Positions 6,382-14,615 of a stretch of 64,000 bases of DNA are shown here, in pieces (the first letter of the stretch is position 1; every line of letters starts with the position of its first letter). The stretch lies in NCBI GenBank assembly GCA_945897365.1, contig CAMDFD010000015.1, positions 17,099-81,098 of the forward strand, in the 5' to 3' direction. The DNA comes from Bordetella parapertussis (GTDB lineage Bacteria; Pseudomonadota; Gammaproteobacteria; Burkholderiales; Burkholderiaceae_B). The translations under genes were made by a program, and so were the position numbers. The notes below the pieces were generated by a model. That model saw only the letters and a list, made by a program, of their open reading frames with translations. It was not told where the DNA came from and did not search any database.

Positions 6382-8793
6382 CTATCGTGGACGTGCTTGA
6401 TGACCGACTTCAAGGGCTTCGCGGATTTTACTCATGCAAGCATCCACACGCGCATCATCAAGGGTCACTTCATTGTCTTGCAACGACACTCTAAAAGCTA
6501 CACTCTTTTCATTCGACTCGCTCTTTGCGGGATCTCGCCACAAATCGAACAAACTAACATGCTGAACAACACTCAGATTGGTATCACTGGCGATCGTTTT
6601 TGCTATGGTATCCAATAAAGCCTGTACTGGCGTATCGGTAGAAACCCAAATAGCCAAGTCTCTTTGAACCAGAGGTTGGCGCGAAAGCTCCCGGACTTCT
6701 GGCATCGCAATGGCCGTCAGTGCATCAAGGTGAACCTCGAGTACAACGGGCGCTGTAGAAAGCTCTTGCTCCTGCACCCAGCGAGGATGCAACTCCCCAA
6801 TCCAACCAATATGTTGACCCTCAAGCACGATTTCAGCACTGCGTCCTGGATGCAGAATGGGGTGCTGTTTGACATTGAAGCGCAGGGCTGAGGCTTTGAC
6901 ACCAAACAGCGTTTCGAGGTCGTGCTTGACGTCATAGAAATCAACCGAACGCGAGGGCTCGCCCCACTGATCCTCGCGCACAGAACCCCAGGCAGCAAGT
7001 GCAAGATGCTGAGGCTGATGGATACCGGCGACCGTCAAAGGTCCATCTTTAACTAAGGTATCTTTCATATAGACACGACCGAGTTCAAATACTCGCACAC
7101 GTGATTGCTTGCGATTGGCGTTATATCGAATATTTGCAATCAAGCCAGGTAGCAAAGATGACCGCATGACTGCTAATTGACTGGCGATCGGGTTGAGCAA
7201 GCGGATGGGATCTGGTTGTCCACACATCCCCTCTTCCCACGCCGTCTCTACAAAGGAAAAATTAATCACCTCTTGATAACCCAAGCCGGCCACTTGATGG
7301 CGAATCGTGTGCGCAGACCGAGTGACTTCGGGATCCATACGCATACGTGCAGCCGCAATCGGGGGCACAGCGGGAATATTCTCAAAACCAATAATTCTGG
7401 CGATTTCTTCAATCAAATCTTCTTCGATCTGAATATCAAAGCGATAAGAAGGTGGCTCAACGACAAACACCTCGTCTGCCACGGTGTAAGAAAACCCCAA
7501 GCGCGTAAAGGTTTGCTCAACATCGGCTTGGCTAACAGTGACACCAAGAATGCGGCAACAACGCTCCAAGCGCATGTTGACTGGAAGTCGTTGGGGCACG
7601 TTGATTAGCTGATCATCAATCGGCCCTGCTTGTCCACCGCAAATGTCAATAATTAAATTTGTAATAAAATCAATGTGTTCTGGGATATTATTAAAGTCAA
7701 CTCCACGCTCAAAACGATGACTGGCTTCGGAGTTGAGTTTGAGTTTTCGGGCACGCCCTGCAATCGCATCCGGATACCAGAATGCCGCTTCGAGATAGAT
7801 ATTTTGTGTATCTAATGAAACGGCGACACCGAGTCCGCCCATAATGCCAGCCAAACTCTCTGCGACATCACCGCTGGCAATCACGCCATAGGACTCGTCC
7901 AGTTCAATCGTCTGTTCATTGAGCAGGGTCAGCGTTTCACCCTTGCGCCCCCAGCGAATCTCCATCTTCGGTTCAGGCAACTTGTCCAGATCGAACACGT
8001 GCGTGGGACGACCAAGCTCAAGCATGACATAGTTGGAAATATCAACCAAAGCCGTCACCGAGCGCTGTCCGGCACGCTCGAGACGCTCAACCATCCAAGC
8101 GGGCGACACTGCACGCGCATCGACGCCACGTATGACTCGACCGCCGAAGCGACCACACAGATCGGGGGCCAACACCTCAACAGGCAGTATTTCATCCAAC
8201 GTGACCTGAACCGGGGTCATCGCGGGCATGCACAATTCAGCACCCGTCAAGGCAGCGACCTCGCGGGCAACACCTAGTATTGAGAGGCAATCTGCACGAT
8301 TTGGCGTGAGCTTGAGTGTAAAGAGTGTGTCATCAAGATCCAGTGCATCGCGGATACTTTCACCCACAACTGCGCTCTCTGGCAATACTAACAAGCCACC
8401 ATGATCTTGAGATAAACCTAACTCACGAGCAGAGCACAACATTCCCGATGACTCAACACCGCGCATCTTGGCGATGCCGATACTCATGCCGCCCGGCAGT
8501 GTTGCACCCACAGTTGCCAGGGGCACCTTGATTCCGGCAGCCGCATTGGGAGCACCACAGACGATTTGTATCGGCGAACTTGCACCTGCATCAACCATGC
8601 ATACGCGTAACTTGTCTGCATTGGGATGCGGTTCAGCGCTCAAAATGTGCGCCACGACCACGCCAGAAAAAGCTGGGGCGACAGGATTGGTTTCCTCAAC
8701 CTCTAAACCTGCCATCGTCAAGCGGTGTGACAGCTCCTCGGTAGAGATTTCAGGATTAACAAGGGCGCGTAGCCAGGACTCAGGAAATTGCAT
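6382..8793 (-). CDS. pheT: Phenylalanine--tRNA ligase beta subunit
   Basis: The 803-residue beta subunit forms the alpha2-beta2 enzyme that charges tRNA-Phe. Domains in order: N-terminal EMAP-like tRNA-binding fold (about residues 40-150, with VVVAHILSAEPHPNADKL), the B3/B4 editing domain (about 210-385, with FDLDKL and RFERG), B5 (about 400-470), a catalytic-like core, and the C-terminal ferredoxin-fold anticodon-binding domain (about 705-800, starting SRQPLVQRDLAIWV). Length is typical. It lies 27 bases after pheS. Cytoplasmic. Confidence 0.97.
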   Translation of the reverse strand: MQFPESWLRALVNPEISTEELSHRLTMAGLEVEETNPVAPAFSGVVVAHILSAEPHPNADKLRVCMVDAGASSPIQIVCGAPNAAAGIKVPLATVGATLPGGMSIGIAKMRGVESSGMLCSARELGLSQDHGGLLVLPESAVVGESIRDALDLDDTLFTLKLTPNRADCLSILGVAREVAALTGAELCMPAMTPVQVTLDEILPVEVLAPDLCGRFGGRVIRGVDARAVSPAWMVERLERAGQRSVTALVDISNYVMLELGRPTHVFDLDKLPEPKMEIRWGRKGETLTLLNEQTIELDESYGVIASGDVAESLAGIMGGLGVAVSLDTQNIYLEAAFWYPDAIAGRARKLKLNSEASHRFERGVDFNNIPEHIDFITNLIIDICGGQAGPIDDQLINVPQRLPVNMRLERCCRILGVTVSQADVEQTFTRLGFSYTVADEVFVVEPPSYRFDIQIEEDLIEEIARIIGFENIPAVPPIAAARMRMDPEVTRSAHTIRHQVAGLGYQEVINFSFVETAWEEGMCGQPDPIRLLNPIASQLAVMRSSLLPGLIANIRYNANRKQSRVRVFELGRVYMKDTLVKDGPLTVAGIHQPQHLALAAWGSVREDQWGEPSRSVDFYDVKHDLETLFGVKASALRFNVKQHPILHPGRSAEIVLEGQHIGWIGELHPRWVQEQELSTAPVVLEVHLDALTAIAMPEVRELSRQPLVQRDLAIWVSTDTPVQALLDTIAKTIASDTNLSVVQHVSLFDLWRDPAKSESNEKSVAFRVSLQDNEVTLDDARVDACMSKIREALEVGHQARPR

Positions 8794-8820
8794 GGTGAAC
8801 CATCTCGGGTCGGTACTACA

Positions 8821-9843
8821 TTAATTGTTGAACTGGCGAAGAAAGCGCAGATCGCCTTCAAAAAACTGTCTGAGATCATTGACCCCGTAGCGCAGCATGG
8901 TCAATCGCTCAAGCCCTGAGCCAAAAGCAAAACCAATATAACGCTCAGGATCCAAACCGAAATTGCGAATGACATCTGGGTGGACTTGACCAGAACCAGA
9001 GATCTCTAACCATCGCCCCTTGTTGGGACCAGACGTAAACATCATGTCGATTTCGGCAGAAGGTTCAGTAAAAGGAAAAAACGAAGGGCGGAAACGCAAC
9101 TCAAGGTCTTCGGTTTCAAAGAAACAACGCAAAAAATTGGTGTACACACCTTTTAAATCGGCAAAGGAAATATTTTCGTCAATCCAAAGCCCTTCGACCT
9201 GATGAAACATCGGTGAGTGTGTCGCATCGCTATCAACACGATATGTCCGACCTGGCGCAATGACCTTGATCGGTGGTTTGTTCATCCGCGCATAGCGAAC
9301 TTGCATCGGGCTCGTATGCGTGCGCAACAACAAAGGCAAGCCTTTGTCATCTTTCATATCAACATAAAACGTATCCTGCATCGAGCGTGCTGGATGATTT
9401 TCTGGATTGTTGAGCGCGGTGAAGTTGGTCCAATCATTTTCGATTTCGGGGCCGTCAGCCACCTCGAAACCAATAGAATTAAAAATCTCCTCGACACGCT
9501 GCCACGTGCGAATAACCGGGTGGATGCCGCCAGCACGGATCCCACGCCCAGGCAGGCTCACATCGATCGTCTCCGCCGCAAGGCGCGCATCCAACTGCGC
9601 CTGAGCTAAAGCCGCTCTGCGTGCATTGAGCAAGGCTTCAATTTGCTGCTTAATCTGATTGATGCGCGCACCCTCTTCGCGCTTGGCCTCGGGATCGAGC
9701 TTTGCCAAGCCTTTCATCAGCTCAGTCAAGCTGCCCTGCTTGCCTAAAAACCGCGCTTTGGCGTTTTCCAGCGCGGCAGCATCTGTGGCTTGAGCAAATT
9801 GCTGTTGGGCCTGCTCAATCAGGTCATTGACTATCTGAGTCAT
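8821..9843 (-). CDS. pheS: Phenylalanine--tRNA ligase alpha subunit
   Basis: Catalytic subunit of phenylalanyl-tRNA synthetase, 340 residues. It has an N-terminal coiled-coil arm (about 1-90, rich in A, Q, K and E, with LGKQGSLTELMKGLAKL), followed by the class II core: motif 1 HPVIRTWQRVEEIFNSIGFE, motif 2 FHQVEGLWIDE, and motif 3 GFAFGSGLERLTMLRYG near the C-terminus. It is in the rpmI-rplT-pheS-pheT order with 82 bases after rplT, a gap that could hold a terminator or leader but shows no strong hairpin to my eye. Confidence 0.97.
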   Translation of the reverse strand: MTQIVNDLIEQAQQQFAQATDAAALENAKARFLGKQGSLTELMKGLAKLDPEAKREEGARINQIKQQIEALLNARRAALAQAQLDARLAAETIDVSLPGRGIRAGGIHPVIRTWQRVEEIFNSIGFEVADGPEIENDWTNFTALNNPENHPARSMQDTFYVDMKDDKGLPLLLRTHTSPMQVRYARMNKPPIKVIAPGRTYRVDSDATHSPMFHQVEGLWIDENISFADLKGVYTNFLRCFFETEDLELRFRPSFFPFTEPSAEIDMMFTSGPNKGRWLEISGSGQVHPDVIRNFGLDPERYIGFAFGSGLERLTMLRYGVNDLRQFFEGDLRFLRQFNN

Positions 9844-9925
9844 CGCTTAAAACCTTAGAGAAACGAAGCTTAAAAATGCAAACGGAGCCCAAGAGGCCCC
9901 GTTTACAGATACATCTAGTCAGAGC

Positions 9926-10285
9926 TTAGGCAGCCAACGCAGATTTGACCTGATTGACGACGGCAGCAAAACCAGCCTTGTCACGAACGGCCATATCTGC
10001 CAAGACCTTGCGATCGAGCTCAATAGCCGCCATTTTCAGACCAGCAATAAAGACGCTGTATGTTACGCCATGCTCACGGACTGCTGCGTTGATACGCGTG
10101 ATCCAGAGAGCGCGGAATGTACGCTTTTTATTACGACGGTCGCGGTATGCATACTGACCAGCTCGCATGACCGCTTGTTTGGCGATGCGAAATACATTAC
10201 CACGACGACCGCGATAACCTTTGGCTGCTGAAATAACTTTTTTGTGACGGGCACGGGCCGTTACACCACGTTTTACGCGAGGCAT
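9926..10285 (-). CDS. rplT: 50S ribosomal protein L20
   Basis: A 119-residue basic protein with MPRVKRGVTARARHKK at the N-terminus, AKGYRGRRGNVFRIAKQAVM and AYRDRRNKKR, all diagnostic of L20, an early-assembly 23S rRNA-binding protein. It lies 13 bases after rpmI. In many bacteria L20 represses its own operon by binding the leader RNA; whether such a leader exists here was not determined. Confidence 0.97.
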   Translation of the reverse strand: MPRVKRGVTARARHKKVISAAKGYRGRRGNVFRIAKQAVMRAGQYAYRDRRNKKRTFRALWITRINAAVREHGVTYSVFIAGLKMAAIELDRKVLADMAVRDKAGFAAVVNQVKSALAA

Positions 10286-10298
10286 GTTTAATCTCCTA

Positions 10299-10496
10299 TC
10301 AAGCGAAAGGCATCATGGCTTTGACTGAAGCCACGTTTGTTTTATCGACCGCTGCTGAACCGCGCAACTGGCGCTTGTTCTTGGTGGTTTTTTTGGTGAG
10401 GATGTGGCGTTTGAAAGCCTGGCCTCGCTTGATCGATCCGCTACCGCGAACCTGAAAGCGCTTTGCAGCACTTTTCTTGGTCTTCATCTTGGGCAT
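10299..10496 (-). CDS. rpmI: 50S ribosomal protein L35
   Basis: A 65-residue basic protein with MPKMKTKKSAAKRFQVRGSG and the segment KRGQAFKRHILTKKTTKNKR, typical of L35. It is the first gene of this ribosomal/synthetase block here. Normally infC precedes it directly in betaproteobacteria, but in this window infC is about 9 kb away at 19383-19925, so rpmI must have its own promoter; a TATAAT-containing candidate lies about 195 bases upstream. Confidence 0.97.
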   Translation of the reverse strand: MPKMKTKKSAAKRFQVRGSGSIKRGQAFKRHILTKKTTKNKRQLRGSAAVDKTNVASVKAMMPFA

Positions 10497-10689
10497 ATCA
10501 ATTCCTGTTACTTGAACTTGTACCCTGCAGGTGCCCTGAAAAGGGTGCTCGATCGCACGATCCAGCCTGACTTTCAGTTCTTGTTAACCCCAGCATACTT
10601 TTTTGCACTGCTCTGCACTTACGATGCACCTACGGCACTTTCTGCACTTTCTATATTTCCCCCGCGTAAGTATTACGGGAAAGCCTTTG

Positions 10690-10695
10690 ATTATA
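10690..10695 (-). promoter_or_regulatory. Candidate -10 box for rpmI-rplT-pheST
   Basis: The minus strand carries an exact TATAAT at 10690-10695, about 195 bases before rpmI, in an AT-rich stretch. No good -35 hexamer is seen at the right distance. The intervening 10497-10689 holds no credible gene and would form a long untranslated leader. Confidence 0.35.
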
Positions 10696-10747
10696 TGACA
10701 TATTTTTAGTTTTTGCTGAGATTTGAGGATCCAGCCTTGAATGCGTC

Positions 10748-12277
10748 TTAAAGTGACTTGAATCGATATTGAAAAGCCTCGGCAAAATGCTCTGCTGCGA
10801 TCACCTCTCGAGCATCAAGATCCGCGATCGTACGAGCTACGCGACGAACGCGCTGAATCGCGCGTGCAGAGAGATAATACTTATCAATCAGGCAATCCAA
10901 GAGATTTTTAGCCTTTGTGTCCATCGGGCAAAAACGGTCGAGTTGGCCGTCACTCACTCTGGCATTGAGCCCCCCTTGCCTCGCCTGTTGAAGCGCCCAA
11001 GCCCGATCGACGCGCGCACGCACTTGGAGGGAGGCTTCACCGAGAGGCAGATCCATCCATTTTTCTTTTTCCTGTGTCACGTGGATATGCAAATCAATTC
11101 GGTCAAGCAAGGGGCCAGACACACGTGACTGATAGGTCAATACTTGTTCAGGTCGACACCGACAAGCACGTTTAGGGTGTCCACTCCAACCACAAGGGCA
11201 TGGATTCATGGTCGCCAACAACTGAAAGTCCGCCGGGTAGATGACTTTCAAATTGGCGCGGGCCAACGCGATTTCATAGTTTTCAAGGGGTTCACGCAGC
11301 GCTTCGCGTACTTTACGATCAAACTCGGGAAGTTCGTCCAAAAACAATACACCGCGATGCGCCAAGGATACTTCGCCAGGCTTGGGTTTGATGCCGCCTC
11401 CAATCATGGCTGCGACTGACGCAGAGTGATGCGGCGCTCTAAAGGGACGAATCATGCTCAGTGGACGCGTCACACCCGCAAACGTCGCAATGGATGCAAC
11501 CTCTAAAGATTGTGCCTGATTAAGAAAAGGCAAAATACCAGGCAGTCGCTTGGCCAACATGCTTTTTCCAACACCAGGCGTACCTGATAACAACAGGCTG
11601 TGTCCCCCTGCGGCAGCGAGCTCGAGGGCACGGCGCGCCATGAGCTGACCGCGCAACTCAGACAAGCAAAGCTGGCGAGGTGCAAGCTCAACAGTCTCTG
11701 AAGCGCCTGTCGCCACCAAAGGACACGTACCCTCAAGATGACCGACCACCTCGGATAACGTCCTTGCACCTAAAACCATGACACCCGGGACGCGAGCCGC
11801 ATCCTCAGCATCCTCTAGGGGCAATAAAAGCGTCGCCTCGGGCTGAGAACGGGCGATAGACAAGGCAATGGCTAGCGCACCCTTTGTCGAGACAAGAGCG
11901 CCTGTCAAGGATAATTCGCCTGCTAACACCAGCTGCGCCAACATCACTGAGCGATCCTGCGCAAAGCCTTCTTTGCGCTCCGGAATCGCGACCTGGCCCG
12001 ACACTAATAAAACGCCCAGTGCAATAGGCAAATCGAAACGACCCGACTCCTTGGGAATATCTGCAGGAGATAGATTGACGGTGAGGCGTCCTAAAGGGAA
12101 CTCAAAACCACTACTTTGAATGGCTGCACGTACGCGTTCACGACTTTCACGCACCTCCGCATCGGCAAGACCCACAATGCAAAAGCTCGGAAGTCCCCGC
12201 GCCAAGTGGACCTCAACACGAACGGTTGGAGCATCTAAACCGAGCAAAGATCGGCTCAACAAGACTGCCAGAGACAT
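10748..12277 (-). CDS. comM: YifB/ComM family AAA+ ATPase (Mg-chelatase-like)
   Basis: ComM is a hexameric helicase that promotes branch migration during natural transformation. The start is set at ATG 12277 (MSLAVLLSRSLLGLDAPTV), the usual family N-terminus; another ATG six codons upstream is possible. The N-terminal Lon-protease-like domain carries GLPSFCIVGLADAEVRESRE; the AAA+ core has Walker A SGTPGVGKSMLAKRLPG at about residue 225, Walker B VLFLDELPEF, and the C-terminal zinc-like NPCPCGWSGHPKRACRC insert. About 509 residues, full length. Its neighbours here are the rpmI block downstream and the lipoprotein pair upstream. Confidence 0.92.
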   Translation of the reverse strand: MSLAVLLSRSLLGLDAPTVRVEVHLARGLPSFCIVGLADAEVRESRERVRAAIQSSGFEFPLGRLTVNLSPADIPKESGRFDLPIALGVLLVSGQVAIPERKEGFAQDRSVMLAQLVLAGELSLTGALVSTKGALAIALSIARSQPEATLLLPLEDAEDAARVPGVMVLGARTLSEVVGHLEGTCPLVATGASETVELAPRQLCLSELRGQLMARRALELAAAGGHSLLLSGTPGVGKSMLAKRLPGILPFLNQAQSLEVASIATFAGVTRPLSMIRPFRAPHHSASVAAMIGGGIKPKPGEVSLAHRGVLFLDELPEFDRKVREALREPLENYEIALARANLKVIYPADFQLLATMNPCPCGWSGHPKRACRCRPEQVLTYQSRVSGPLLDRIDLHIHVTQEKEKWMDLPLGEASLQVRARVDRAWALQQARQGGLNARVSDGQLDRFCPMDTKAKNLLDCLIDKYYLSARAIQRVRRVARTIADLDAREVIAAEHFAEAFQYRFKSL

Positions 12278-12361
12278 AGTTTCACCCAAAGCCACTCAGT
12301 ATGCGTTGGGGAAGCTTTCAGCGTCAGGGCTTAGGATAAATCACTCCACCCCGTAAAACCC

Positions 12362-12390
12362 TTGACAGCATTTTAAAAAATTGCTACACG
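12362..12390 (+). promoter_or_regulatory. Candidate promoter of the lipoprotein pair
   Basis: Perfect TTGACA (12362-12367), then 17 bases, then TACACG (12385-12390), which is a poor -10. The region is strongly AT-rich. It lies 34 bases before ATG 12424. Confidence 0.3.
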
Positions 12391-12423
12391 TGGTATCTAA
12401 ATAATAATATTTTGCGAGTTCTT

Positions 12424-12618
12424 ATGAAAAAGATAAAAAAATCAAAGAGTTTGCTTCTAAATTCTCTACTGATCATTTGCGTCAGCAGCATGCTTTTGGC
12501 ATGTGGTGGCTCATCTGACACACCCCCAAGTGGTGGCACATCCGGCACACCATCAGATGGTGGCTCACCCGGTACACCATCAGCTGTAAATTTCACTGTT
12601 GGTGTTAAGGGTTTTTAA
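12424..12618 (+). CDS. Small lipoprotein with tandem Gly/Ser/Thr/Pro repeats
   Basis: From ATG 12424 the product is 64 residues. It has a lysine-rich start, a hydrophobic helix and the lipobox LLAC at about residues 24-27, so it should be lipidated. The mature part is short and built of three 9-residue repeats (GGSSDTPPS, GGTSGTPSD, GGSPGTPSA), ending VNFTVGVKGF. It does not match any family I recognise. An in-frame TTG at 12412 is an alternative start. Its TAA stop is directly followed by the ATG of the next gene, so translation is likely coupled. It may anchor or accompany the secreted protein downstream. Confidence 0.65.
   Translation: MKKIKKSKSLLLNSLLIICVSSMLLACGGSSDTPPSGGTSGTPSDGGSPGTPSAVNFTVGVKGF
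12505..12585 (+). repeat. Three tandem 27-bp repeats inside the small lipoprotein gene
   Basis: Units 12505-12531, 12532-12558 and 12559-12585 each begin GGTGGC and encode a nine-residue Gly-Gly-Ser/Thr...Pro block. Copies are diverged but in register. Multiples of three keep the frame open if copy number changes. Confidence 0.75.
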
Positions 12619-13656
12619 ATGAAAACAAAATCAATTTTCTTTTCAGCCGCCGCTATTTCAGCCGCCGCTTTTTCAGCCTCGTTTGCTTTTGCAGCTGTTC
12701 CAGGTCCCGTCTCAGGCGGTAGTATCGATTTCGCAAGCGCTTTTCCTAACGCCACCTTCGAACAAGCTTATCCACAGTGCTCTGCAAATCCGGTTAACGG
12801 GGAGCTTGAGGTAATGCCACCAACAGCAGGAGCGAACTGTAACATTCGGCCAGATGAGCAGATTATCGCTATCTACTCTATCAAACTGTGCAGAAACAAA
12901 CCCAGTGCCCCAAGCCTTGCCGCTATGAGCGATTTATCTTCTTGTCAGGCTATTTTTGACAGTACCAACAACGCTGGCTCAGAAGTCTCCATCAAACTTG
13001 GTGAAACAACAGCTTTAACGAACGGAACAGTCCGTGTGCCTGATGCTGGCACTTACACACATTTGTACGTTGAGTTAAACCCTGAGGTTAAGATAAAAAC
13101 TTCAGCTAAGTTCGACAAAATAATGGCAAGTACGAATGGGACTTCTTCAGGTCTTTATTGCTGGTCAAAGCAGGCAAACACTTATAACTTCGCGAATAAT
13201 TATCAGGGCAGTTTGCCTGATGCAACGGTATGTGGCAACGAAGCAGCAACCTCGGTTGACCCTACCAGCGTGTTCTTTAATTCCCTGAGCGATGACTCTA
13301 GATCTCCAGGTGGCACAGGTTTCGTAACCACGATGACCAATATACCCACGTCTGAGGGTGGCCGATCCACGTTAGACGCATTTCTAATCGGCACTGATAG
13401 CAAGCTTGTTGCGCTGCAAACAATCAACACCATGGGTGATGTCAAGCGGCTTGTTGGAATTATTACGCTTCCTAATGGTGGCGTGACAGTGAATGCTGCT
13501 ACAACTGGCCTTGTGATTGGCTACAACAATACCCTAGGTTCACAATTATCAACGCAAACTTTAGAGGTTGGTGAGAGTGCCTCGCGCATATCAAAATTCG
13601 GTAACGGACCATTTGACGCAACCGTTACAACTGTTCCGCCGCAAGAACAACGCTAG
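12619..13656 (+). CDS. Exported protein of unknown function
   Basis: A 345-residue protein starting immediately after the stop of the small lipoprotein gene (TAAATG). The N-terminal signal peptide contains an alanine-rich repeat (FSAAAISAAAFSASFAFA) with probable cleavage after AFA at about residue 25. The mature chain is polar and rich in Thr, Ser, Asn and Gly, probably beta-rich, with cysteines spaced through the first 200 residues (AYPQCSANP, GANCNIRPD, IKLCRNKP, LSSCQAIF, GLYCWSK, ATVCGNE), suggesting periplasmic or surface disulfides. I recognise no family. Codon use is more A/T-rich than its neighbours comM and glnK. It sits between convergent housekeeping genes in a block that is otherwise conserved, so it may be a lineage-specific insertion. 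Confidence 0.7.
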   Translation: MKTKSIFFSAAAISAAAFSASFAFAAVPGPVSGGSIDFASAFPNATFEQAYPQCSANPVNGELEVMPPTAGANCNIRPDEQIIAIYSIKLCRNKPSAPSLAAMSDLSSCQAIFDSTNNAGSEVSIKLGETTALTNGTVRVPDAGTYTHLYVELNPEVKIKTSAKFDKIMASTNGTSSGLYCWSKQANTYNFANNYQGSLPDATVCGNEAATSVDPTSVFFNSLSDDSRSPGGTGFVTTMTNIPTSEGGRSTLDAFLIGTDSKLVALQTINTMGDVKRLVGIITLPNGGVTVNAATTGLVIGYNNTLGSQLSTQTLEVGESASRISKFGNGPFDATVTTVPPQEQR

Positions 13657-13748
13657 AAGACCCGATAAGTTATAAAAAATCATTGGTCTTTTTGGTGCAG
13701 AGCGCCCAAAAAAGGTCCTTGGGTAGATAGTGTTTAAAACTGGAGCAG

Positions 13749-14003
13749 CTATTTGACTGCTTCGAGTGCTGCCACGCGACCTTCTAGAGCGTGGAGTTGG
13801 TGCTCAAGTGCCTCGATACGCACCTGTGCTCGACTCAGCAAGTCGGTCTGCACATCAAACTCCTCTCGCGTCACGAGATCCATTCGATTAAAGGCCTGAC
13901 CCATAGACGCTTTGATATTGCGTTCGATATCGGCCGCTGGACTTTTTGCGATGATTTCAGAAACTTTTTTTTGAAACTCTTCCAACCAAGCTGTGGATTT
14001 CAT
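13749..14003 (-). CDS. ubiK: Ubiquinone biosynthesis accessory factor UbiK (BMFP)
   Basis: An 84-residue protein of the BMFP/YqiC family. The N-terminal half contains AWLEEFQKKVSEIIAKSP and a predicted amphipathic helix; the C-terminal half is a heptad coiled coil (VTREEFDVQTDLLSRAQVRI then ALEHQLHALEGRVAALE), which trimerises in known members. UbiK helps the late aerobic ubiquinone biosynthesis complex together with UbiJ. It is transcribed divergently from glnK; a gene of this family beside glnK-amtB is common in betaproteobacteria. Confidence 0.88.
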   Translation of the reverse strand: MKSTAWLEEFQKKVSEIIAKSPAADIERNIKASMGQAFNRMDLVTREEFDVQTDLLSRAQVRIEALEHQLHALEGRVAALEAVK

Positions 14004-14089
14004 CTTGAATCACTCCTGTTACGAATATCACTATTTTAAGACTAGCTGACGAAGTCTAGCTAAAGGCGTCTAGAAAAAATAATCAACTC

Positions 14090-14106
14090 CGCACCAGTCT
14101 GGTGCA
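14090..14106 (+). promoter_or_regulatory. NtrC-binding site 1 upstream of glnK
   Basis: CGCACCAGTCTGGTGCA contains the perfect dyad GCACCA-GTC-TGGTGC, which matches the 17-bp NtrC (NRI) consensus TGCACYA-N3-TGGTGCA at all but the first base. It lies about 100 bp upstream of the sigma-54 promoter, a normal enhancer distance. Confidence 0.85.
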
Positions 14107-14119
14107 TCCCAATTCATAT

Positions 14120-14156
14120 TGCACCAGTTTCGCGCCTAGCGCACATTAAAAGGTGC
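14120..14156 (+). promoter_or_regulatory. Weaker NtrC-like half-sites
   Basis: TGCACCA (14120-14126) is a full half-site with a poor partner (CGCGCC). GCAC (14141-14144) and GTGC (14153-14156) form a dyad one base wider than the consensus. These could act as low-affinity sites assisting site 1. Confidence 0.5.
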
Positions 14157-14200
14157 TGCGTATCTGTAGATACGATGATGAATCACTGCAAACGTGAAGC

Positions 14201-14216
14201 TGGCACGCCTTTTGCT
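14201..14216 (+). promoter_or_regulatory. Sigma-54 promoter of glnK-amtB
   Basis: TGGCACG (14201-14207), four bases, TTGCT (14212-14216): an exact match to the -24/-12 consensus TGGCACG-N4-TTGCW. It lies 35 bases before the glnK start codon and downstream of a near-perfect NtrC enhancer site. Confidence 0.92.
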
Positions 14217-14250
14217 TTACCTCGATACACCCTTACTCGAGGAAACATAC

Positions 14251-14589
14251 ATGAAGCTCATTATTGCCATTATCAAGCCGTTCAAACTAGACGAGGTCAG
14301 AGTCGCACTCTCGACATTGGGCGTTCAGGGGCTCACCGTCACCGAGGTTAAAGGTTTTGGACGACAAAAGGGCCATACGGAATTGTATCGGGGAGCGGAA
14401 TATGCCGTCGACTTTTTACCTAAGTTGCGGGTCGAAGCCGCCGTTGCGGATCAACTTGTTGATCAAGCGATCGATGCGATTGAGCAAGCCGCACGCACAG
14501 GAAAAATCGGCGACGGAAAAATATTTATCGCCCCTCTTGAGCAAGTGATCAGAATACGTACCGGCGAAACCGGCGAAGCCGCACTCTAA
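14251..14589 (+). CDS. glnK: Nitrogen regulatory protein P-II (GlnK)
   Basis: The start is ATG 14251, after GAGGA at 14239-14243; this gives a 112-residue protein of standard PII length. MKLIIAIIKPFKLDEV and VTEVKGFGRQKGHTELYRG are PII signatures; the T-loop tyrosine that is uridylylated by GlnD is Tyr51 in EYAV, and the C-terminal IGDGKIFI is the ATP/2-oxoglutarate-binding part. GlnK binds AmtB and closes the channel when nitrogen is plentiful. It is cotranscribed with amtB (26-base gap) from the sigma-54/NtrC promoter at 14201-14216. Confidence 0.95.
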   Translation: MKLIIAIIKPFKLDEVRVALSTLGVQGLTVTEVKGFGRQKGHTELYRGAEYAVDFLPKLRVEAAVADQLVDQAIDAIEQAARTGKIGDGKIFIAPLEQVIRIRTGETGEAAL

Positions 14590-14615
14590 TTTATTGAATC
14601 AATGGAGCATTAAAA

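Noticed and set aside
10404..10709. Open frame across the rpmI leader
   Set aside because: It runs antisense to rpmI, has no homology or ribosome-binding site, and the region reads better as an untranslated leader with a -10 box.
13657..13748. Terminator for the exported-protein gene in the T-rich stretch near 13685-13720
   Set aside because: GGTCTTTTTGG and CCAAAAAAGG can pair, but the stem is A/T-rich and interrupted and no T run follows, so support is too weak to list.
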